Assembly: GCF_022458985.1 (NCBI RefSeq)
Contig: NC_061776.1
Span: forward strand, 8,062,379-8,126,378
DNA length: 64,000 nt
Reading direction: 5' to 3'
Origin: Mugil cephalus
Taxonomy: Eukaryota; Chordata; Actinopteri; Mugiliformes; Mugilidae
Below the pieces are notes generated by a model. The model saw only the letters and a program-made list of their open reading frames with translations, did not search any database and was not told the DNA's origin. A program made the translations under genes and the position numbers. Of this stretch, positions 1-11,000 are shown piece by piece. Within the stretch, counting starts at the first letter, position 1; each line of letters begins with the position of its first letter.

Positions 1-3000
1 TCCTCCGGACGGCGGTGCAGCGTCCGAGCTGGGCTGAGGGGAGGAGGTGACGACGGCAGACATGTTGGTGGATGGGGGACGCTGGCCGTGACGCCTGCCA
101 ACTGGGACAGGGACAAAGACAGTGAGAAATTTTTTTGAAAAGACATGATTCTAAACCCTAACCCTAACAAGCGTCAAAGGCAGATATCTCCAAACACTGG
201 ACATTCATTCATTAAATACGATGAATTAGATTTCATTTAAGCCTCTGAAAAGTCTGCAGCCTTTATAATCTTTAATTAATTCATGCAATCCATTGAGAAA
301 TGTTGGAGAAGAAGATACCTTCATTTGGATATGGCTGGCTGAGGGAGTCCATGCTTCTCGCTGGTCTCAAAGAAACCTTTTCCTTCTCTGGAATAAAGAA
401 ATAAAATGTGAAGAAAATGAACATTTTTAAAACTGCATAAAGCCGGAGGCAACAATTTGACTTCAACTGAAGCGTTTCATTTTGATTGTTTTATTTTCCT
501 AGTGGTCGGGCTCTTCCCTACTCAAACAAAGAAAGTGAATAATGTTTCTTCCTGCATCAGTGACACGGTAAATGTGTCATTTTCATAAAATAGGACGGGT
601 TTAATAAAGGCAGAATAGTGATGAGGATGTTCAAAAAAGCAAATATAATTTTATGGAAAAGGAGAAGTGGGACTGTACCTTTAGTTGAGTGTTTGTGCCT
701 TCTCTTTGTCTCCTGGAACCGTCCTCCGATGTTAAAGATGGACATCCACTTCCTGCCTTTCAGAGACCCTTTCCTCCTGAAGTGAGATTCACAGGGATTA
801 TATGAAAAACTCCAAACTAAAACATAGACATCACGTCAAACAGATGGTCCACTCACTTGTCTATGCCCTCAATGATAGCGTGGTAGGGTCTTATGGGAAG
901 AGGACCGTCCCCTGGGCTGATGTTCCCGAAGTTGGCGATAGCCTGAGGGGACTTGAAAAACCCTTCGTCCGGGGCGCACATGGCTGTCGGGGAGGGGAGC
1001 GACTTCCTTCTCTCGTTTGGGACACCTGATTAGAGCAGAGCAAAGACGTGAAGCAGGCAGATGTGTGCGTGGACAGACATGTTTCTGAGGACCAGTTTGA
1101 GGACATCAGAGTGAGGACGTTTGTAAATAAGTGATAATTGGCCAAAATGTCCTCGGATTTCACCATCAAGGTGAGGACATTTGTCAAAGTGAGGACATTT
1201 GTCACAGTGAGGACATTTCTGTAAAGAAGAGATAATCTGCCAAAATGTTCTCACTTTGACAAATGTCCTCCCTTTTCACCATCAAGGTGATTACATTTGT
1301 CAAAGTGAGGACATTTTTTGTAAAGAAGTGATAATCTGCCAAAATTACCCCACTTTTCACCATCAAAGTGAGGACATTTTTGTAAAGAAGTGATAATCTG
1401 CCAGAATATCCTCAGTTTTCACCATCAGAGTGAGGACATTTGTCAAAGTGAGGACTTTTTTTGTAAAGAAGTGATAATTGGCCAAAATGTCCTCACTTTT
1501 CACCATCAGAGTGAGGACATTTGTACAAAGTGAGGACATTTAATCCGGTCCTCACTTCTTTACAAGGCTGTTTACGAGTTAAGACTCAGTGTGTTCTGAC
1601 CTGCATCAGGAAACAGCTGAGGGACGTGTGTGAGGATGAACTCCACCACGATGGACTGGACCCTGACCTCCATGAAGGCCGCTGTGCCGTTGAATCCAGA
1701 CGCCTCGATGTCTTTCGACCTTAACGCACACAGAGATCAGTGGTTTGGTTTATTGATTGAACGTTGGAAAGAAGAGGGACAGAGCTTGATGCATGTTAGA
1801 AAAAAAAAGAATAAGGAAGAATGGATGAATAAACGGAAGGAAGGAAGACATGGAAACAAAGGAAGGGATGAATGGTTGTTGGCATCTCTGAACATTTCGT
1901 AAAGAATTGTCCCTCTGATGTCAGCTCACCTGAGCAGATTGGGGGCCCAGACGATGGCCAGGTTCCTGGCGTGCATGTTGGTCTCTGAGGAGTATGAGGC
2001 CATTCTGACAAGATGACGCATCAGGTACTCCAGAGTCCTGCAGCAAGAACACGTCGTCAGACTTTAAACTGCCAGAGTTGTTGTTTACACAAAAACTAAG
2101 GGTTGTCTTGGTAACCCTTTTGTTTATTTCCCACCCAGATGTCTTGGAGTGAAACATACAGAACATAAAAGTATTGCTGGTTCATAAACAGAGTTCTTGT
2201 TTCTATCTGTCACCACTTCTTGAAAAGAAAATGTTATCAGCGCTCACCCAGTGGTGAAAGCTCCCGATCGTGCTATCGGGACGCTAGGAACCAAAGTCAT
2301 GAACGTTGTTTCTGTGCGATAAATGTTTTGGGGGACTCTGGGTTTGCGTCAAATTTACATCAATCCTTATATTGTGTAGGTCCAATGACTGCCCACAACA
2401 TTGGACTGTGCAACATCTGAGACATAACACACAGTATTTTATGAAAGAACAGCAGCAGATTGTACCTGTGATGTGGTTCTGGTAGTTCTTTCAGCACATC
2501 TGCGATCTTTACCAGCCTCTCCTCCTCCAACTGGATGGCCACAGCCTCCTGTAAGAATACACAGGTTACAGTAGCTCTCCTTGCTCCATATCATTATATA
2601 ATTTTTTTATCTACTCATGTTGTGATTGCATAAAAGTGATGTGTCCTAAGTGCTGGGTTGAAATGTGAGATCTGGAGCAATTAGGATACATTTCTTTCTG
2701 CTTTATACAACTGTGATCTTGCAGATGCAAGAGGAAGGAAACGGTGTGAAACGCGTCTGAGACACTCACAGCAAACTTGTCATACAGCTGGTATGTGAGC
2801 AGAGGGTTGGGCAGCTCTCTGAAATACGCCTTGCACAGAGAGCTGACGCAGTGGATGTCCTGCAGGTACACATCCTTGTTCAGATCCGGAGGGCCCTCGC
2901 TCTCAAACTCCCCCCTGGTTTCATGCAAAAAAACAAACAAAAAAAACACGTCCAGTTCAGATTATATATATGTGTGTATATATAAATATATATTGCATAT

Positions 3001-4842
3001 GATATATATATATGACACAAACCAAAGTAAAATTATTTATATTCATAGATTCAAACCTCAGCTTCTGGATGTTGGATGAGACGCCGGACAACCTGTAGAT
3101 TCCATCCACGATCCCATTTTGCTCCACAAACTCACTGCAGTATCGCAACACAGGAGGAACTGTGGGATGAGACTCACATCATTAATGTGAATCTGAACGT
3201 AATTAGTCGTAATAATGATATGTAACAAGCTTAATTTATCATCATTTGTTTGGTAATTACATATTTTGAGTCATTATTTGATCCCAAACAAAGTTATTTT
3301 TATTAATTTTATTCCACTCTGAATCATTTTGTGCAGATTTTCGTTGTTTTCCACATAAAAAGGAACAAACTGTTTAATCTGTTTTGACGATTTAATATAG
3401 AGACGTAATGTTGGATTGAGAACTGTATTAAAATCATACATTATCATATCTTATAATGTGAAGTACTTTAAAATATCAGTACTTTAAACTAGGGCTCTTC
3501 AACGTTTTTTCAGGCCAAGAACCCAAAACTGTTCTATATTAAACTCGACCTAGTGCTATTTATAAATATACATTATTTTTATCATTTTGCATTAAGATAT
3601 TAAGATGAACAGATAATGCCTCCTATCCCTTTACTAAAACAAGTTGGATTCATGATAATGTGTGTTCAATGTGTGTGAGGGAAAAGTAAAAAAAAAACTA
3701 AATATGTATAAAAATGTATAGTCAACCAAAGATTTTGCGACCCCCCCTGATGACCCCACCTATGCTTTAAAGAATTGAAGATTTGAAACAACTGTCCTGA
3801 TTTGTGAATGAGGATGAATCCTACAGACTAGCGCCGCCATGATTTAAATATCTCAAACAACTACAGGATGGACCTAAACACATATTCAGGATGTATTTGA
3901 TCAGCCTGACTCTGGTGACGTCCATTTTTGATGATCAGATCAAAAGTTGATGTGATACTGAAACTTAACCTAAAACAAATGTAATCCATTGACCTCAGCT
4001 GTACTTTGCACTAATTAGCACAGTTAGCATGCAAAGAAGTCAAACAATGACTAAATATGATGCATATATTCTACTTGATTGTGATCAGCATGTTAGCTTG
4101 GTCATCCTTTCCTCTTCACGCTTTCCTTCCCCATTGGACCTCACTTTTCTTCTTCCACCATTCTCATCTTCCCTCCCCTGTGCTCCTTACCTAACCTTCT
4201 GTCTCCTACCCTTGTCCTGCCACCTCACTGAGCCCTCACAACCAAAGGGGGGTGGGAGCAAAACCTGGGATTTTTGGATTGTTGATAAACTATGGGCCTC
4301 TGAGCGGTTTAATCTCATGAAGGTCACATTATAAAGTGACTGAGAGTTACTCTATCAAACATCTGTAACGTTACAGCTGTGTCGTTTGATTTGCGTCTTT
4401 TCCTGGTTTCACATCTGTCTGAGGAGCATTACTACATATTGAGAGATTAAGCAATTTTTTAAAACATGACGAACATCTGAATCAGCTCAAAAAAAAAAAA
4501 AGAAAAACTGATGAATGATTATTCAACCAAGCACGGATGAGACATCACAAATACACATTTAGTCAGACGTCTTAAATTTATCCCGACACGTATCCACAGG
4601 GTTCATTTACACTGTTTGGTTACGTTGGAAAAACTTTTCCGCTGAGGTTCGAGACCCCCACGGACGTCCATTCATTTCTCTGCAGGGCCAGGTGGTGTTT
4701 TTCGTGGAAGTGGGAGGAAATAAAACGCGCCGGGGCATATTTCATTTCACTTACTTTCCTGAGAGGTCGTGGTCAGGTGCTCCAGCAGATCACATCCAAA
4801 CACCTTCTCTTTGTTCGCCCCTTTTCTTCGAACCCTTCGCAT
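1..4842 (-). CDS. arhgap30: arhgap30-like Rho GTPase-activating protein, 5' ten coding exons (3' end off window)
   Basis: Encodes a RhoGAP protein that stimulates GTP hydrolysis by Rho-family GTPases at the membrane and cytoskeleton. Coding exons, in transcript order: 4842-4755, 3159-3057, 2914-2770, 2548-2466, 2037-1930, 1719-1601, 1025-857, 776-679, 387-319, then about 104 to beyond 1. Every junction is GT-AG and the phases agree throughout. Residues 15-23 read FGCDLLEHL. The GAP domain follows with the arginine-finger motif GIYRLSG (Arg about residue 52), then DVYLQDIHCVSSLCKAYFRE, NPLLTYQLYDKFA and NMHARNLAIVWAPNLLR. Downstream are RPYHAIIEG, KGRKWMSIFNIG and RPARSMDSLS blocks. These downstream blocks match human ARHGAP30 better than ARHGAP31-33 as I remember those proteins, and the nectin4 neighbour supports ARHGAP30. 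The start at 4842 gives 14 residues before FGCDL, close to the human spacing of 16. The last exon has two possible acceptors (about 104 or 97), so its frame is uncertain. Confidence 0.88.
1026..1600. repeat. Minisatellite in an arhgap30 intron
   Basis: From about 1110 to 1555 this intron is built of roughly six imperfect units of 60-80 bases. Each begins with GTGAGGACATTT, continues with GTAAAGAAGTGATAAT and CTGCCAAAATGTCCTCAC, and ends TTTTCACCATCA. Because GTGAGGACATTTT and AAAATGTCCTCAC are reverse complements, each unit has internal dyad symmetry. Reading frames across it (MTNVLTL-type repeats) are by-products of the repetition. Confidence 0.85.
3160..4754. other. arhgap30 intron 1 with one A/T-rich repeat copy
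   Basis: Non-coding intron between the first and second coding exons. An interspersed repeat occupies about 3491-3766 (separate entry). Two poly-A runs are present (about 3690-3698 and 4490-4501). I see no exon or RNA gene in the rest. Confidence 0.6.
3491..3766 (+). repeat. A/T-rich MITE-like element, copy 1
   Basis: The piece running from AACTCGACCTAGTGCTATTTATAAATATACATTATT through AGTCAACCAAAGATTTTGCGACC is found again in reverse complement at about 21488-21725. Both copies end in C-rich or G-rich termini next to a TCTTCAACG block. This suggests a short non-autonomous DNA element, but I cannot define target-site duplications. Confidence 0.6.
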
Positions 4843-7560
4843 GTCTTCCTGTTTCCACCTCACATTCAGACCGAGACCTGCGCTGCTCTGCTCGGGACCG
4901 TCCGGCTCTCCGCTGACTTGTCTCTGCTGGATGTGTTAACCAACTCGGTTAATGTGCCACTGACTTTGTGGAGACACTGCACATTTCACAGATTTTGACC
5001 CTGCTTCTGCCGCCGAGGATGAGGATGACGACGCCGTTTCCTCTGCTTCAGTGCATGTTGTTGGGCGCAGGTTGTTTCCTCTGTGAGCTGCGTTGCATTA
5101 GAGCTGATATGTAAACGCTGCAGTGTTAGGACATACTTTGGTTTGCCGTCCACCCTGCAAAAAAAGCAGAAACAACAAAGGTGTCTTTGTGCAAACGGCA
5201 GCTTCAAGTTGCAGACAACAATCTCCCCCTAAAATCAAACAAATTGCACTCAATCCTCAGCGGCTCTCCACTTCCCCCCCACCCCTCCACCCACCCCACC
5301 GATGCACTCAATTTCTTTTTTTCGAATGAAAGGCCACACCCTTGACTCGGTACTTCTCCTATTCGGTGAAGTGAGCCTCTGAATGTTTCCCTCCAGCCAC
5401 GCTATAACGTTTGTCCGGGCCGGCGGACCCTCCCTTGCCGTCCAACCCTCAGCTCCGGGCCCCCGATGGCCGACTTCTTTACAGGCCACGTCTGATTCTC
5501 CCTGCCCACATGTCACGGCCATCGGGGCCCCGTTGTCACTGCAGCGGAAGTCGAGCACCGTTAAAGCTCGAACACACAGACTCAGGCAGACGTTCAAACC
5601 GCCCTCCACAGCCCTCTGCATCTTCCCTGACACCTGCCGCCGCTCAGCCCTTTTATCCACCAACCCCCGACCCCCTCGATCCGTCCGCTTTTTCGGAAAG
5701 AGTTAAGTAACGAACAAGTTGGATAAAAAAGCAGTGTTCCTACCTTCACTCTGCATCGGCACACAAGTAGCAGCATAAAATGATGACGCAAGAAACCACT
5801 AAACTTCCCCTGTTAACTTCCTGAGTGTCTCTCCTTCTCTTGCGCTTTCTCTCTGTATGCGGCCTGTCATTTCTCCGCCTCTGCTGACTGACTAGGGAAA
5901 TCAGTTCATTGTATCTGTACAGTTGATCTATTTCCCTTTACTGTTTGTCTCTGTGCAGCCTGAGCCCTACGTGATTTGTAATAGGAAGAACTAGCATATG
6001 TGCGTTAATACGGGACAAAGGAGACCGACCTGACCTCTGTTTCCTTCTCAGTGCCACACAAACACTGTGGGTTCCACGAAGGCTCGGTGTCGGCGTGGAG
6101 CATGTTTAAGGCTTATCAGGCAGACACTTGAGGAGATGTCGCCAAAGACAAGTGCAAAAGTGTCGCGCAGCGCTGTACCACAATCACGGGAAGAGACTGC
6201 AGACGACACGAGCACACCGCAGAGGGCATGGCTGCACCATAAAGAGTTTCACAAAGTGGGTCCACTGCTGAGAAAGACAAAGAAGGCTTTTACGAAAAGA
6301 AACACCACAACATGTCATTTAACAAGCTGTGTATATATAATAATGACACTGTGTTATTTACTACAACAGGATTTCTGAGGAAGAACTGGAATTATAACGT
6401 ATCATGTAGCATTTCTACAGTAAAATATCAGATTCACAGCTTTCAGTTAAAGTAAAAGTGAAATACTTTCTTCTTGGGTCTGATTGTGTCTCTCCTTGTT
6501 GTTTTCTTTCTGCTGCTTATTTGCATGTGTGGGATTTAGTTGCCCAACTCGTTCTGCTGTGACATGGTTCATATCTTATCTAAAACACATTCTCAATCTA
6601 CACACACACACACACACACACCGATCAGCCATAACACTATGCCCATCATAAAATAAAATAAGAATTGTCGGATAAGTCGGTATAAGTGAGTAACACTGAT
6701 TACCTCATTATCACGTGAATAGTGAGTTGTATTGGGCAGGAAGTGAGTATTTTGTCCTCAAACGAATGTTAATACCAGGGAATATGAGCAAGTGGAAGGA
6801 CTTTAGAGACTGACCTGGGTCAGAGCATTTCCAAAACTACAGGTCTTGTGGGATGTTCACGGCCTGAAGTGGTCCGTATCTATCAAAAGGGGACCGAGGA
6901 AGGAAAAGGGGTGAACTGGCTACAGGTTCATAGGCAGCTAAAGCTCAGTGAGGCACTTTGGGAAAGTAAGCTGGCCTGTGTGGTCCAGTCAAACTAAGAG
7001 TTTGGTTCCTCAGAACATACAGGGTCTGTGTAGATGCAGACAAGGCAGGGTGTCCATGCTGAGCCTGCCCACTTTAGAGAGCTCCTACAATGGACACATG
7101 AGCATCAGAACTGGACCAAGGATCAGTGGTCCAGTTCTGGTTTGATGCACGGGGTGCCTAAGTGCGGCTTAGCTGGAGAACCCAAGATCCATAGTCCTCA
7201 CAATTAGTTTTCATATTTAAAACTAATTCAAGTGCTCACTGATGACAAAGTAAACAATGCAACTTGATATATAATCGACTATTTTCTGTTTAGCCCCCTT
7301 GTTTTGAGTTTATAAACTGTGTATTATCAGCTAATAGATGGCTAATAACTCATTATAATGTAATTAAAAGCAGATCCAGGCAACATATAAGTGGATGCTG
7401 ATAAAAAATGGCGAAATATAAACGCAAAAATATATAATATATCATCATAAGAGAAGTTATCTGACAACGAAAATTAATAAAGAGGGTTTAAACATGTGTA
7501 AATGCTGCTTATTAAAAAAAAAAAAAAAAGTACGCGTGTATTCAGGTGTTTACGGTAATA
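4843..7560. other. Intergenic region between arhgap30 and ZNF-A (head-to-head)
   Basis: The two genes are transcribed away from each other from this interval, so it should hold the arhgap30 5' leader and promoter and part of the ZNF-A promoter. 5250-5700 is GC-rich with open frames on both strands, none with a recognisable domain. A (CA)n run lies at 6601-6620, followed by a Tc1-like remnant. There is a poly-A run at about 7515-7529. No other gene was recognised. Confidence 0.5.
6619..7149 (+). mobile_element. Tc1/mariner-like remnant, transposase sense on plus strand
   Basis: Starts with the fish Tc1-type end CACCGATCAGCCATAACA, followed by decayed transposase-coding sequence: GGGTCAGAGCATTTCCAAAA, GTGGTCCGTATCTATCAAAA, GCTGGCCTGTGTGGTCCAGT and CATCAGAACTGGACCAAGGA. 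All match the element as I know it from fish genomes. The reading frame is broken, and the 3' half and right inverted repeat are missing. The copy stops in an inverted duplication (7102-7149) where GCATCAGAACTGGACCA is followed by its reverse complement. Confidence 0.8.
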
Positions 7561-7583
7561 GCGAAACGCCACTTGTTCCTGTC

Positions 7584-7609
7584 ATTGGTGTCACGGTTGC
7601 TATGGTGAC
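7584..7609 (+). promoter_or_regulatory. Inverted CCAAT box and RFX-type X-box upstream of ZNF-A
   Basis: ATTGG (inverted CCAAT, NF-Y type) at 7584-7588 is followed by GTTGCTATGGTGAC at 7596-7609. The latter is an imperfect palindrome fitting the RFX consensus GTTRCYATGGYRAC. It sits about 420 bases before the ZNF-A start codon and is the clearest promoter-like motif there. Binding is inferred from the motif only. Confidence 0.5.
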
Positions 7610-8032
7610 CTCGTTTCGTTTTTCAGTGCTTCCTACATGGGCGGAAATAATGCTAAATAACCATTAAAGGTTAAATAAACGTCGTCTACGTTACATTTAT
7701 TTTATAAAGAGGTTCCTTGAAACGGAATCATGTAAAAGGTTTGTCATTTTTTAAAAGATATGGAGCGGGTCCGCCCCTAGGAAGCGCACAGGTGTTAAAA
7801 ACAAACGACCCTCTCCTTCTATCTCTGTCCGCGGAAGAATTATTTCAGCACACACACGACTTCCGACTCTGCGGTGGGGGTGAACGTGATTCTCTGACCA
7901 GATGTGAACACATTTAAAACAGAAACTGAGACACGCATAGCACAGACGGGGGAACTGCAGCAGAAAATATTTATTTGTTTTGTAATTTATTTATTTATTT
8001 TTTTACAAAAAAGGAGCCGAAACCTGTCCAAG

Positions 8033-11000
8033 ATGGAGAGCTGCAGCTTCCAGAGCCAGCTCCTGTCCGTGATGGAGGTCCTGGCCAAGGCAGCCGTGGA
8101 GGAGATAAACCGGCGGGTGGAGGACAGCTGCGCGGTGCTGCGGCTGGACATCGAGCTCCTGAAGAGCAAGTGCGAGGGGATGGAGGCAGAGCTGAGGAGG
8201 AGCAGGATGAGAGCCAGGAGGAAAGGTGGGGTGGTGGAGGCACACATTTGGATTTCACTCCGTTCAGTTCAGTTCAGAAAACTTTGTTCACCCCGTGCAG
8301 GCAATTCGGTTTACACGTCCTAGCACAATAAAACAAATCATCTTGTGCATGTGCAAACATTAGGGATGTTCGATACCACCGATTTCCTTTCCGATACGAT
8401 ACTGGGTAAAATTCAGGCTGGTATCAGCGATAGCGGTTCGATACTTTTTTTGCAAATACACCGTAATGTGTTTGGTAAATCACAAAAACGTAGTGCATTT
8501 TAAATCATAGCTTCACATCAGAGTAATTTATTTGTGTTATTTAAATTTGTTTAAATTCTAACACTGTGCTCTCCTCCTCTGTCCTGCTCATCATGAATGA
8601 CTCTTATTCTTTGTTGTGGTTTAAGCTGATCAGGTTAGACCACAACACAGAATACGAGTGGTGTTTGCTGTGTTGCCACAACTCAGTAGTTTACTTTCCA
8701 CTGTGTTCATGTTAACATACATTACCTCAGAGGACAGAAGTATCAAATTTTGATTTGAGAATTGATTTTAGAACATAAAGATCTGGTATAGGAGCTATCG
8801 ACATTTCAGCATCGATCCGTACATCATTAGCAAATAGTAAGTATTTCAACAAGGAAATGAACGAATAATGGATAAATAGGATAGAAAAAATGATAATGAA
8901 GCGACTAAGCACAGTCTACTCCTTAAAATTGGCATTCACCATTCACCTGAAGGGATAAAAGAGTTCAAGTAGTGATTTGTCTTCCTCAGAGGTGCATGGT
9001 AGCGCCTCCCTATTAAAGTAAATCCACTGGACATGACATGGGTCTCCCTGCTTCATAATGCATTAAGCTTCCTGGGCCACACAATTCTTTTTGTTTTTTT
9101 TTGTTTTTTTTCCAGAGCACACTCATGTCTGTTAGCTGGAGCCAACTCTATTTGACTCAGAGAGAGACCATTAAACCGTCAAATGAAAGAGAACGTTAAA
9201 AGACGCTCAATAAATCAATGATAAAAGTGACTAAGAGCTGTCCCCGTTTCACGAGTGTGTCTTTGTTGAACTTGAGATGAGAGTTAAATGTGATTCCCTG
9301 TGTTCACAAGCTGCCCTCTGCCTCTCGGTTTCCTCCTCAGGGTTCAACGCTTCGGCTTCAGAGAGATTTTCTCCTTTGGTCAAAGTGGTTTTGAACCGTC
9401 GGAGCTTGGACTGGGACTCACAGGTGGAGGCTGAGGCTCGCAATCAATCCCAGCAGGTATGAATCATTAATAACATCCCCGAAGTTTAGGTTGTTCACAG
9501 GAACATTTGATGCACACTCACTCAAAACGTTTAATGGATAAGTGGGGAAATATCTACAACAAACCTCAAACAAGTGCCTTTGATTTTTGTATTTTCACGA
9601 CTTAAATGATAATCGACAGTGTACACCCATCTGGCATAACATTATGACCACTGACGGGGGGATGTCAGTGACATCCATGCATGTGTCAGTGGGTGGGATA
9701 CATTAGGCGACATGTTGTCCTGAAAGTTGATGTTGGAAGCAAGAAAGTCCGAGGACTTTATGGATCTGCTGCGAATGTCTTGGTGCCAGATACCACAGCA
9801 CAGGTCCACAGTTTGGAGGATAAAGGGTGGTTGTAATGTTATGGCTGATCAGTATATTTGTTTTTGATTAAAAGTGTACAAGCTTTAATATAAACTACAT
9901 TTGAACCTCTCTGTAGATGTATCATCTATAGTCATAATAATAATAAGGCGTTTTTATCTCTGCTGTTACAACCTGTGTGTGTCTGTGTGCGTTTGTGTAC
10001 TTGTTCGACCGTACCGTCTTACTGGTTGTTGCAGTGCGCAGACATGGAACCTGAGACTGAAGCTGAGGACGTACGCATCAAAGTGGAGCGTGCAGACGAG
10101 GACACGTGGAGGGACGACCCAGAGGACAGGCTGAGTGAGTGTAAACACACATATCAGAGTCAGTTTTCTCCATTTGTACGAGCGAATCAAACACAGCGTC
10201 CTCACCGTGAGGTCCAAACCTTGACACAACTTACAACCATTCAAGCACATGTGATAATTCAGACACTCCAGCTGCTCCTCTTCGCCGCTTCAGTCCTGTT
10301 CAGACCTTGTATTAAGACCTGATCACCAGCTTTAACATTAACAAGCGTCTCCAGATCTGATCTCAGTTTCATGTTGTGTAAATAAATACAGGCGACTGTC
10401 TCTAATGGATCCCTACCGCTCACCCAGAACCGAGAACAGCTTTTTATGTGTGTGTGTGTTGTGACTTTTGAAAGAATGTGGACCAATGCGGGCGCAGACC
10501 GCCTCCAAAATGTGGTCAGAGATCAGATCCCTCAAATACTTAATACGTCCTGGGTGTGTCCACACCTGTCTTAAACATCACTGGATCAGCACAGATCAAA
10601 TGCTTAAAGGTCTGAACAGGCCCTAAAGGTTGAGGTGTGTTTCCAGATCGCGTGATGAAAAGATGGGTGATTTAGAAATAGTCTATTTAATATGTCACAA
10701 CAAATCGTGTGACCAAAATATCCACCTAGTGTAAAGGTAAAGACCAACAAATGTGCACAACTACATATTAATTTACAATCTGACAGTGATTTTAATAACA
10801 CGTCCTCGTCTGGTCTTAATCTGAAGCGAGTAGTCCGCTTTTTATCATCATTTTTTATTATTTTACTGAATTTAAATCCAGTGTTTAATCTTATTTAATG
10901 TGAATTCTTTCTGATGCATTTTGCTTTTTCATAATTTAACCAACATTTAAGACATTCAAAGACCCAAAACTTACATTTGCCGCATTCCCACTTCCCCTAG

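Noticed and set aside
150..169. Telomere-like CCCTAACCCTAAC
   Set aside because: Only about two and a half units, expected by chance in a window of this size; not evidence of a telomere or fusion point.
1110..1555. Repeat-spacer look of the array, resembling a CRISPR
   Set aside because: Units are imperfect and contiguous, with no unique spacers of constant size, and sit in a vertebrate intron.
5250..5791. Open frames on both strands, up to 137 codons
   Set aside because: GC-rich interval with no stop-poor conserved domain, no plausible start context, and competing frames on both strands. May be part of the arhgap30 promoter region.
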